From NCBI GenBank assembly GCA_964497185.1, contig CAZCBX010000025.1:1-10164 (forward strand): a stretch of DNA of 10,164 nt, read 5' to 3'. Each line of letters begins with the position of its first letter. Positions within the stretch are counted from its first letter, which is position 1. This stretch comes from CAZCBX01 sp964497185. GTDB lineage: Bacteria > Bdellovibrionota_G > JALEGL01 > JAGRMV01. This document shows, one piece after another, positions 1 through 5,854 of the stretch. The position numbers were made by a program, and so were the translations under genes. The notes beneath the pieces were generated by a model, which searched no databases, was not told where the DNA came from, and saw only the letters and a program-made list of their open reading frames with translations.

Positions 1-1622
1 CCCAAAAACGGATACCGATAATCGGTTGCCGGAACAAAGGTTTCTTTGATCGTGCGTGCCGATACCCATCTATATAGATTAAGGATGGAGCCAGCTTTGT
101 CATTGGTGCCTGAGCCTCGGGCGCCACCGAATGGTTGTTGTCCTACAACCGCGCCGGTTGGTTTATCGTTGATGTAAAAATTGCCCGCTGCATGCTTTAG
201 TTTTTCGCTGGCCAGGGCCACCGCCTGACGGTCGGTCGAAAAAATACTGCCCGTTAACGCATACGGTGAGGTTTGGTTTACCAAATCCAACGTTTGTTCA
301 AATTCGCCGTCTTCATACACATACACCGTCAAGACCGGACCGAAAATTTCTTCCACCATGGTGGTAAAAGTGGGATCTTGGGTTTGAATCAGGGTGGGCG
401 TAATGTAATAGCCTTCGGACTTATCGTACTCCCCGCCTTGAAGAATTTCTGCGCTTGAGCTTTCTTTCACCTTGTCGATGTAGCTTGCAATTTTATCAAA
501 GGCTTTTTCGTCGATCACCGCATTGATGAAATTGCCAAAATCTTCGGTGGAACCCATGCGAAAACTTTGCATGTCTTCAATGAGCTGTTCTTTGATTTCA
601 GGCCAAAGGCTTTGCGGAATGTAAGCCCTAGAGGCAGCAGAGCATTTTTGACCTTGAAATTCAAACGCGCCACGGGCCAAACCGGTGGCCACTTCTTTGG
701 CGTTGGCCGACGGATGCGCGACCACAAAGTCCTTGCCTCCTGTTTCACCGACCACACGCGGGTAACTTTTATAAGTGGAAATGTTTTCGCCAATGGTTTT
801 CCAAAGGGTTTGAAACACGCCCGTACTGCCAGTAAAGTGAAGGCCCGCCAAGTCAGGGTGTTTAAAAATCACTTCTCCGGCATCGGGTCCGCTAACAAAA
901 ACCAGATTGATCACGCCCTTGGGCAAGCCCGCTTTTTCAAAAATTTCCATGAGCAAGTGGGCGGAATAAATTTGGGTTTCAGCAGGTTTCCAAACAATGA
1001 CGTTGCCCATCATGGCCGGTGCCGCACATAGGTTGCCTGCAATGGCGGTAAAGTTAAACGGCGTTAAGGCAAAAACAAACCCTTCGAGCGCACGATACTC
1101 CATGCGGTTCCATACACCCGGGCTGCTTTCGGGCTGCTGGTTGTACATTTCGGTCATAAACGAAACGTTAAATCGTAAAAAATCAGCCAACTCAGCCACC
1201 GCATCGATCTCAGCCTGGTAGACATTTTTGCTTTGGCCCAGCATGGTGGCAGCGTTCATGCGTGCGCGATACGGCCCAGAGATTAGATCCGCAGCTTTTA
1301 AAAAAATGGCGGCGCGATCCTGCCATGCCATGGCTTCCCATGCCGGTTTGGCTTCCATGGCTGCATCAATGGCTTGTTGCACATGCTGTTTTGAACCTTT
1401 GGAATATTGACCCAAGGTATGTTTAATTTCATGCGGGGGCGCAATGGATTTTTTTTCATCGGTAAAAACATTTTGTCCGCCAATGACCATGGGAATATCC
1501 ACTTCTTGATTCTTCATGGCTTTGAGGGTTTGCGCAAGCTGTTCACGCTCGGGGGACCCAGGCCCATACGAAAGAATGGGTTCATTTTCAGCAAAAGGTG
1601 GATTAAAATAAGCGTTTGCCAT
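1..1622 (-). CDS. pruA: L-glutamate gamma-semialdehyde (1-pyrroline-5-carboxylate) dehydrogenase, 3' end cut by window edge
   Basis: This enzyme oxidises L-glutamate-5-semialdehyde (the open form of P5C) to glutamate with NAD+, the second step of proline breakdown in the cytoplasm. About 540 codons are visible, with no stop before base 1. The last residues read DYRYPFLG, close to where the stand-alone (ALDH4A1-like, roughly 540-residue) family usually ends, so only a few codons should be missing. Visible aldehyde dehydrogenase signatures include TPFNFTAIAGN, WKPAETQ, FTGST, the general-base glutamate in VGETGGKD (about Glu293), the catalytic cysteine in GQKCSAASRA (about Cys327), EEIFGPVL and the C-terminal PFGGARGSGTNDKAG. 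The start is ATG at 1622 with CAGGAG about 7 bases upstream. There is no proline dehydrogenase domain at the N-terminus, so this is the monofunctional form, and no PRODH gene lies in the window. An 8-bp inverted repeat overlaps the ribosome binding site. Confidence 0.95.
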   Translation of the reverse strand, partial: MANAYFNPPFAENEPILSYGPGSPEREQLAQTLKAMKNQEVDIPMVIGGQNVFTDEKKSIAPPHEIKHTLGQYSKGSKQHVQQAIDAAMEAKPAWEAMAWQDRAAIFLKAADLISGPYRARMNAATMLGQSKNVYQAEIDAVAELADFLRFNVSFMTEMYNQQPESSPGVWNRMEYRALEGFVFALTPFNFTAIAGNLCAAPAMMGNVIVWKPAETQIYSAHLLMEIFEKAGLPKGVINLVFVSGPDAGEVIFKHPDLAGLHFTGSTGVFQTLWKTIGENISTYKSYPRVVGETGGKDFVVAHPSANAKEVATGLARGAFEFQGQKCSAASRAYIPQSLWPEIKEQLIEDMQSFRMGSTEDFGNFINAVIDEKAFDKIASYIDKVKESSSAEILQGGEYDKSEGYYITPTLIQTQDPTFTTMVEEIFGPVLTVYVYEDGEFEQTLDLVNQTSPYALTGSIFSTDRQAVALASEKLKHAAGNFYINDKPTGAVVGQQPFGGARGSGTNDKAGSILNLYRWVSARTIKETFVPATDYRYPFL

Positions 1623-1629
1623 GACATAT

Positions 1630-1670
1630 CTCCTGGTTGTTAACAGTCAATGAGCCATTACTACCAGGAG
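1630..1670 (-). promoter_or_regulatory. Possible Shine-Dalgarno-masking hairpin in the pruA leader
   Basis: CTCCTGGT at 1630-1637 is perfectly complementary to ACCAGGAG at 1663-1670, leaving a 25-base loop. In the pruA transcript (minus strand) the 3' arm is the sequence that contains the AGGAG ribosome binding site 7 bases before the ATG. If the stem forms, the site is paired with the upstream arm. The pairing is visible in the sequence. Regulation of translation by it is inference, and 8 bp with a 25-base loop is only moderately stable. Confidence 0.35.
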
Positions 1671-1808
1671 TGTTCGCAAGTGCAAGCCAAAGATACAGGT
1701 GACTCAAATACTACGAAAGCCTTTGCACGAAAAATTTGGGGTCGGTGTGGTGGCTAGGATTTGTTGCCTGGATTTTGGTCTTTCGATATTCAAAGACGCT
1801 CCCAGTCA

Positions 1809-1878
1809 CAGCTTTTTGGGCTTGTGCTTGCTAAGTCCTCGCTTCGCTGCGGAGTCGCGCGCACAAGCCAAAAAGCTG
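1809..1878. repeat. Large hairpin A with conserved core at its apex
   Basis: The left arm 1809-1827 (CAGCTTTTTGGGCTTGTGC) and the right arm 1861-1878 (GCACAAGCCAAAAAGCTG) are complementary over 18 bp with a single bulged G on the left. The 33-base loop contains a 21-base core at 1834-1854 that includes TCCTCGCTTCGCTGCGGA. The same core, with one substitution and on the opposite strand, forms the loop of the hairpin at 1983-2050. No U-tract immediately follows on either strand, so it is not a standard intrinsic terminator. The nature of the element (mobile palindrome, transcription barrier, recombination or RNA-processing site) is not known. Confidence 0.8.
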
Positions 1879-1923
1879 CATGGCCAATCGGATTTTGTTC
1901 CGGGAAGAAATAAATATCAAAGC

Positions 1924-1940
1924 AAACGCCAACGGCGTTT
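1924..1940 (-). terminator. Possible weak terminator hairpin downstream of rpoH
   Basis: AAACGCC at 1924-1930 pairs with GGCGTTT at 1934-1940 around a three-base loop. Read on the minus strand, the stem is followed by a moderately T-rich stretch (GCTTTGATATTTATTTC). This is terminator-like but lacks an uninterrupted U-run. It lies about 180 bases past the rpoH stop and beyond the larger hairpin B, so it could end the protease-rpoH transcript. Confidence 0.3.
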
Positions 1941-1945
1941 ACCTC

Positions 1946-1977
1946 TATAATCTTCCCCAACCAACAACCATAAGGAG
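1946..1977 (+). promoter_or_regulatory. Orphan -10 hexamer and ribosome-binding-like motif
   Basis: A perfect TATAAT (1946-1951) is followed 20 bases later by AAGGAG (1972-1977), the layout of a short leader. No start codon lies at the usual 5 to 10 bases after AAGGAG. Instead, hairpin B begins at 1983. The next ATG (1999) is 21 bases away, inside the hairpin arm, and opens a frame of only 31 codons. No good -35 box is visible. This may be chance or a remnant. Confidence 0.2.
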
Positions 1978-1982
1978 CGTCA

Positions 1983-2050
1983 GCCCGAGGGGGTCCGTAT
2001 GGGCGTCTCCGCAGCGCAGCGAGGACTAGCCCATACGGACCCCCTCGGGC
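1983..2050. repeat. Large hairpin B: perfect 22-bp stem with conserved core at its apex
   Basis: The arms 1983-2004 and 2029-2050 are exact reverse complements over 22 bp, GC-rich with a run of five G (or C). The loop 2005-2028 carries TCCGCAGCGCAGCGAGGA, which read on the minus strand matches the core of hairpin A at 20 of 21 bases. The arms share no sequence with those of hairpin A. The element starts about 68 bases after the rpoH stop codon in the direction of rpoH transcription. It could therefore act as a 3' mRNA stabiliser or a block to transcription into pruA, but no U-tract follows on either strand. Confidence 0.85.
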
Positions 2051-2117
2051 CCCACAGTCCTACCTTACAAGAATCCAAAGAAAAAAGTATGTGAAGCAAG
2101 CGACAACGCAAAAGGTT

Positions 2118-3035
2118 TTATAAATCGCTTTCAACAAACGCTTTCTTGAGTTTCTTTTTTAAACGCGCTTCCAGCTGGCGCACACGCTCCCGCGTCACGC
2201 CAAACTCATCACCCACTGCCTCCAGCGTCATGGGCGAATCGGTTAAAAGCCGATGCTCCAGAATGTAGCGCTCGCGGGGTGCAAGGTCATCGTACATATC
2301 GTCCAGCACGTCATGAATGCGGCTGGTCATGTCTTCACGAATCACTTTTTCTTCCACCGAGGTTTCTTGGTCTGACAGCGTGTCGCCAAAAGTCATCGCA
2401 TTTTCTTTGCGCGACAACGGCATGCTGGTGCTTACATCGCGGTTGTTCATCAAGCTCAAAGTTTCTTGCACCTCTTGTTCGGTCACTTCCAACTCTTGGG
2501 CAAGCTGCTTGTTGGTCACCGGTAGATTCGCGCCCTGCATAGCCGCAATTCGTTTTTGTGCTTTTTGCAGGCCATTAAGCACCCGCCGCTGCGCACGTGT
2601 GGTACCCGACCGAACCATGCTCATCGATCGCAGCACAAACGCTTGGATGTATGCCCGAATCCACCATACGGCGTAGGTGATCAATCGGTATCCTTTATTG
2701 GGATCATATTTGTCCACAGCGTGCATCAAACCCATGTTGCCTTCTTGAATCAGGTCCGACATTTTAATGCCGTATTTGGAATACTCTTTGGCAATTTTAA
2801 CCACAAAACGTAAATTGGACATGACCAGTTTTTGCCCTGCTTCACGATCGCGATTTTCAAACCATTCAATGGCAATTTTTTTCTCTTCTTCGGGTGTCAA
2901 CATCGGAAGCTTGCTTAGCTGCCGAAAGTACAGATCGACCGAGTCTTGTACTTTGGGTTGATAAACAGCTGGTAGCGAAGGGGACTTCAGCGCATCCGAT
3001 GTTTTTTCAGACGAGGTTTTTTTATTCTTGGCCAT
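2118..3035 (-). CDS. rpoH: RNA polymerase sigma factor, sigma-32 (RpoH) family
   Basis: This protein directs RNA polymerase to heat-shock-type promoters if it is a true RpoH. Read from ATG 3035 it has 305 residues, a little over the usual RpoH length. Region 2 is clear: NLRFVVKIAKEY (about 74-85), DLIQEGNMGLMHAVDKYDP (94-112) and the promoter-melting segment YRLITYAVWWIRAYIQAFVL (116-135). Region 4.2 is a helix-turn-helix, LEAVGDEFGVTRERVRQLEA (271-290), as in RpoH and other group 2/3 factors. There is no long region 1.1, which argues against RpoD. The RpoH box, normally close to Q-K/R-K-LFFNLR, reads QRRVLNGLQKAQ here, so the assignment to sigma-32 is by family rather than proven. A TTG start at 3050 would add five residues, but its AAGG motif would be only one base away. 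From ATG 3035 the motif is 15 to 16 bases away, so neither start is ideal. It is probably co-transcribed with the upstream HtrA protease gene, 33 bases away. Confidence 0.85.
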   Translation of the reverse strand: MAKNKKTSSEKTSDALKSPSLPAVYQPKVQDSVDLYFRQLSKLPMLTPEEEKKIAIEWFENRDREAGQKLVMSNLRFVVKIAKEYSKYGIKMSDLIQEGNMGLMHAVDKYDPNKGYRLITYAVWWIRAYIQAFVLRSMSMVRSGTTRAQRRVLNGLQKAQKRIAAMQGANLPVTNKQLAQELEVTEQEVQETLSLMNNRDVSTSMPLSRKENAMTFGDTLSDQETSVEEKVIREDMTSRIHDVLDDMYDDLAPRERYILEHRLLTDSPMTLEAVGDEFGVTRERVRQLEARLKKKLKKAFVESDL

Positions 3036-3068
3036 GCCAAATTCGCGCAAGCCTTCAGCTTACGACCA

Positions 3069-4664
3069 TCACTGACCACTCAGTGGGAAAACCAAGAAAA
3101 GCTCGGAGCGATTGTCTTGAAGCACTTTCAAGGACACCGTGTCTCCATCTTTTAAATCATCAAGGATGTTTTCGTAAGATTTCAAATTGGTGATGGCTTT
3201 GTAATTAACCTCTGTGATGACATTGCCTGGCTTCAACCCCTGTCCATAAGCGGGGAAGTCTCGCGTCATGCCATTGACCACCACGCCTTTTTGTCCTTCC
3301 GGCAAATCAAGGCGTTGTCGATCCTGGTCTGTAATTTCGGAAGTATACAAACCCAGTTTGTCCGGCTTGCTGCCTTTTTTGATGGTTTCTTGCTGGGCTT
3401 CGGGCTGCTCTTCATCGGGCAAGGTGCCAATGGTCAGCTCGATGGTTTTGAGTTTCTTTTTGCGCATCAATACAATTTTTACTTCTTGGCCCGCTTTGAG
3501 GTTGGCCACAAAACGAGGCAAAGCATTGGCGTCTTTAATTTGTTTGCCATCCACGTTTAAGATGACATCCCCTGCTTGAATGCCTGCTGCTTCAGCTGGG
3601 CTGTTTTTCTGCACCCTGGCCACCAAAGCCCCTTGCGCTTTGTCCAAACCAAGCGCATCGGCCACTTCTTTTTCCACCGGTTGAATGTAAACACCCAACC
3701 AGCCGCGCGTCACGCTGCCAGTTTCCTCTAGCTGGGACAGAATGTTTTTGGCCAAATTGATGGGAATGGCAAAACCAATGCCCTGGCCCGTGGCATGAAT
3801 GGCTGTGTTGATACCCACCACTTCGGCTTGAAGATTCAATAACGGCCCCCCAGAGTTGCCGGGATTGATGGAGGCGTCCGTTTGAATAAAATTGTCGTAC
3901 GGTCCAAAACCAATGGTTCGCGCTTTGGCACTGACAATGCCTTGGGTCACGGTATGGGATAAACCAAATGGATTGCCGATGGCCACAACAATTTCGCCCA
4001 CCTGCAAACTTTGAGAGTCACCCAGCGACAATGGATACAATTCTTCTTCGGGTTCAATTTTGATCAATGCAACGTCCGTTTTGGGGTCGCTGCCGATCAA
4101 CTTTGCTTGGTACTCTCGGTCGTGCCCAATGGTCACTGTGATTTCATCGGCTTGATCAATGACGTGATTGTTGGTGACAATCAAACCGTCTTTGCTGATG
4201 ATAAAACCCGAGCCCAGACTGGTTTGTTTTCGCTCTTGCTGTGGTGCTTGAGGCTGGCCAAAGAAAAACTTAAACATGTCTTCACCAAAAAACTGATCAA
4301 AGGGTGACCCGCCACGAGGGCCTTGGCCAAATGGATTTGCACGGGGTTTCATCACCTTGGTGGTACCAATATTCACAACGCCCAAATCGGCTTTTTTCGA
4401 AATTTCGATAAAGGTATCTGCACCCAGATTCGAGCCTTTCCATAATACTTTTTGATTGGGGTCTTTTTTGGCTGGCGGACGACTCAAAGCCTCTTGCAAA
4501 GAAGAAGCTTTGTCATCTTGGCCCGGCGTATTCTGATCACCTTGGGCTTTGGAACTTTGATTCCACTCTGAAGGAAGAGAAATTTTGCCGTTGCAGGCCA
4601 TCAGTGACATACATACAGTCAGGGCTGTAGCGAAAATAAATGTTCTGTTCATGCATGATTGCAT
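3069..4664 (-). CDS. degP: HtrA/DegP-type periplasmic serine protease, predicted lipoprotein
   Basis: This is an ATP-independent protease and chaperone that degrades misfolded envelope proteins. It has 531 residues from ATG 4664, chosen because AGGAG sits 7 bases upstream; the frame also opens eight codons earlier without such a signal. The N-terminus MNRTFIFATALTVCMSLMAC is a signal peptide ending in a lipobox-like LMAC, with the lipidated cysteine at about residue 24 followed by Asn rather than Asp, which would favour outer-membrane anchoring. A low-complexity linker follows. The trypsin-like domain shows the triad His167 (NNHVI), Asp197 (KTDVALIKI) and Ser271 (GNSGGPL). Two PDZ domains follow, at about 321-412 (GWLGVYIQPV, GDVILNVDG) and 435-527 (KPGNVITEVN). 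Most DegP proteins have a cleaved, non-lipid signal, so the lipobox is unusual. The downstream neighbour is the sigma-32 family gene. Confidence 0.92.
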   Translation of the reverse strand: MQSCMNRTFIFATALTVCMSLMACNGKISLPSEWNQSSKAQGDQNTPGQDDKASSLQEALSRPPAKKDPNQKVLWKGSNLGADTFIEISKKADLGVVNIGTTKVMKPRANPFGQGPRGGSPFDQFFGEDMFKFFFGQPQAPQQERKQTSLGSGFIISKDGLIVTNNHVIDQADEITVTIGHDREYQAKLIGSDPKTDVALIKIEPEEELYPLSLGDSQSLQVGEIVVAIGNPFGLSHTVTQGIVSAKARTIGFGPYDNFIQTDASINPGNSGGPLLNLQAEVVGINTAIHATGQGIGFAIPINLAKNILSQLEETGSVTRGWLGVYIQPVEKEVADALGLDKAQGALVARVQKNSPAEAAGIQAGDVILNVDGKQIKDANALPRFVANLKAGQEVKIVLMRKKKLKTIELTIGTLPDEEQPEAQQETIKKGSKPDKLGLYTSEITDQDRQRLDLPEGQKGVVVNGMTRDFPAYGQGLKPGNVITEVNYKAITNLKSYENILDDLKDGDTVSLKVLQDNRSELFLVFPLSGQ

Positions 4665-4692
4665 ATCAAATCTCCTCTTATCTTCCAAATTC

Positions 4693-4721
4693 TTGTTTCT
4701 GTCTTATCAATACCTGATACA
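4693..4721 (+). promoter_or_regulatory. Candidate promoter for queG
   Basis: TTGTTT at 4693-4698 and GATACA at 4716-4721 are separated by 17 bases, a fair match to housekeeping promoter spacing in the 66-base gap between the divergent protease and queG starts. Transcription would begin only a few bases before the queG ATG at 4731, giving an almost leaderless message. That fits the lack of a recognisable ribosome binding site. The hexamers are weak matches, so this is tentative. Confidence 0.25.
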
Positions 4722-4730
4722 AACATAAGC

Positions 4731-5678
4731 ATGAATCATTCGGTGTCAATCAAAGACCGCATTCGCGCGCAGGCTCACGCGTTGGGCTTTTGTGACATTG
4801 GTTTTACCAACCAAACCCGTGCCTCCACCTATCCAAAGTATAAAGCCTGGCTTGAACAAGGCCATCACGGCAACATGTGGTACCTGGCCGAAGAAAAAAG
4901 AAAAAACCTTCGTCAAGACATTCGTGAATTGATGCCCGAAGCCAAAAGCGTGTGGGTGGTGGCTTTGTCGTATCACCGAAATGAGCCCCATGCGTCTGAT
5001 GTAAAATTTGCACGCTATGCATGGGGCCAGGACTACCATTTGTTTATGAAAGACAAACTGACAGCCCTGGCGCAGTGGACCCAAGAGGCACTCGGCCAAC
5101 CGTTTACATGGCGCTGTTTTGTAGACACTGCCCCTGTGCTGGAGCGAGATTTTGCAGCCATGGCGGGTGTGGGGTGGATCGGCAAAAACACCATGCTCAT
5201 GAACAAGCGTCACGGCTCTTACTTATACCTGGGTGTGATGGCCACCAGTCTCGACCTACCCACAGACGCGCCCACCACCGATCATTGCGGCACCTGCACA
5301 GCCTGTATGGATGCATGCCCAACCCAAGCCTTGCCCAAGCCTTACACCCTGGTGGCCACCGATTGCATCTCTTATCACACCATCGAAAATCGCCATGAGC
5401 CCATGCCGGACCATGTTCAAAACAATTTAAACCACTGGGTGGCAGGCTGCGACATCTGCCAAGAAGTCTGTCCATGGAACAACAAAGCCGCCGTATACCC
5501 TCCGACCCCCGAAACAACACCCAAATCGGCGGTGGCATTGAGTGCCCAAGACATTCTTGCACTCGATCACAAAACCCATCAAACACTCTTTGACCATCAT
5601 GCGCTGGCACGAATCCCTCTGGACAAATTGCAAGACAACGTGCGGGCGGCCTTGAAAAATAGCAAAAAAACAGCCTAA
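4731..5678 (+). CDS. queG: Epoxyqueuosine reductase QueG, short form
   Basis: QueG is a cobalamin and iron-sulfur enzyme that reduces epoxyqueuosine to queuosine in the wobble position of GUN-decoding tRNAs (Tyr, His, Asn, Asp), the last step of the pathway. The 315-residue protein has the B12-binding N-terminal part with MWYLAEEKRKNL and the conserved acidic site VDTAPVLERDFA (Asp132), then GVGWIGKNTML. The two [4Fe-4S] clusters are seen as Cys186-x2-Cys189-x2-Cys192-x3-Cys196-Pro, and Cys212 with Cys240-x2-Cys243-x3-Cys247-Pro-Trp-Asn. All eight cysteines are present. It is about 60 residues shorter than the E. coli type. The lost part corresponds to most of the C-terminal HEAT-like tRNA-contact domain, and short forms of this kind are known. 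The start at 4731 is preferred over an upstream ATG at 4659, which would put 24 non-conserved residues across the divergent promoter region. Confidence 0.93.
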   Translation: MNHSVSIKDRIRAQAHALGFCDIGFTNQTRASTYPKYKAWLEQGHHGNMWYLAEEKRKNLRQDIRELMPEAKSVWVVALSYHRNEPHASDVKFARYAWGQDYHLFMKDKLTALAQWTQEALGQPFTWRCFVDTAPVLERDFAAMAGVGWIGKNTMLMNKRHGSYLYLGVMATSLDLPTDAPTTDHCGTCTACMDACPTQALPKPYTLVATDCISYHTIENRHEPMPDHVQNNLNHWVAGCDICQEVCPWNNKAAVYPPTPETTPKSAVALSAQDILALDHKTHQTLFDHHALARIPLDKLQDNVRAALKNSKKTA

Positions 5679-5823
5679 AAAGCCCGTTTGGCGCGGCAAA
5701 AAGTGTATTTTTGGTCAAAAGTCTGATATCAGCTATGCCCATCCATGGTTGGAGACGGCTTTAGTGACCGGTATTTGCGCACACAAGCCCCCAGTCACCC
5801 GTCAACAACCTTAGTTTGTATAT

Positions 5824-5845
5824 GATTTGATTAGGATTTGATTAG
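5824..5845 (+). repeat. Perfect tandem 11-bp repeat upstream of korA
   Basis: GATTTGATTAG occurs twice head to tail (5824-5834 and 5835-5845) and ends 9 bases before the korA ATG at 5855. The 11-base period is about one helical turn, the spacing seen at some regulator half-sites. It lies within or just after the likely promoter (TATGAT at 5821-5826 overlaps the first copy). It could be an operator, a translation-control element or a slippage product. The AT-rich sequence is simple enough that chance cannot be excluded. Confidence 0.7.
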
Positions 5846-5854
5846 AGAGACCTC

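Larger units (their letters stand above)
1623..2117. other. Non-coding region between rpoH and pruA, rich in inverted repeats
   Basis: No convincing gene lies in these 495 bases. An 83-codon plus-strand frame (1699-1950) has no clear ribosome binding site. It runs through a hairpin and has the arginine, lysine and serine-rich composition typical of translated non-coding DNA. What the stretch does hold, from left to right, is: the pruA leader inverted repeat (1630-1670), a large bulged hairpin (1809-1878), a 7-bp stem with a three-base loop (1924-1940), a TATAAT hexamer and an AAGGAG motif that lead to no gene (1946-1951 and 1972-1977), and a perfect 22-bp stem hairpin (1983-2050). Bases 1671-1808 show nothing I can name. 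Confidence 0.7.

Noticed and set aside
1770..1928. Apparent direct repeats (GGATTTTG ... ATATTCAAAG and GGATTTTG ... ATATCAAAG) flanking hairpin A, as if a target duplication
   Set aside because: Matches are short and the spacing inside the copies differs. Too weak to call a target-site duplication.
1699..1950. An 83-codon plus-strand open frame in the rpoH-pruA gap
   Set aside because: No ribosome binding site, runs through hairpin A, composition like translated repeat DNA, no recognisable family.
1983..2050. Hairpin B as an ordinary rho-independent terminator
   Set aside because: No U-tract directly follows the stem on either strand, and the loop is 24 bases long.
3049..3061. Small AAGC-GCTT stem around the AAGG motif before the sigma factor, as an rpoH RNA thermometer
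   Set aside because: Only four base pairs with a five-base loop. Too little to support a thermosensor.
4659..4730. Upstream ATG extension of queG by 24 residues
   Set aside because: The extension overlaps the 5' end of the divergent protease gene, and QueG homology begins after the ATG at 4731.
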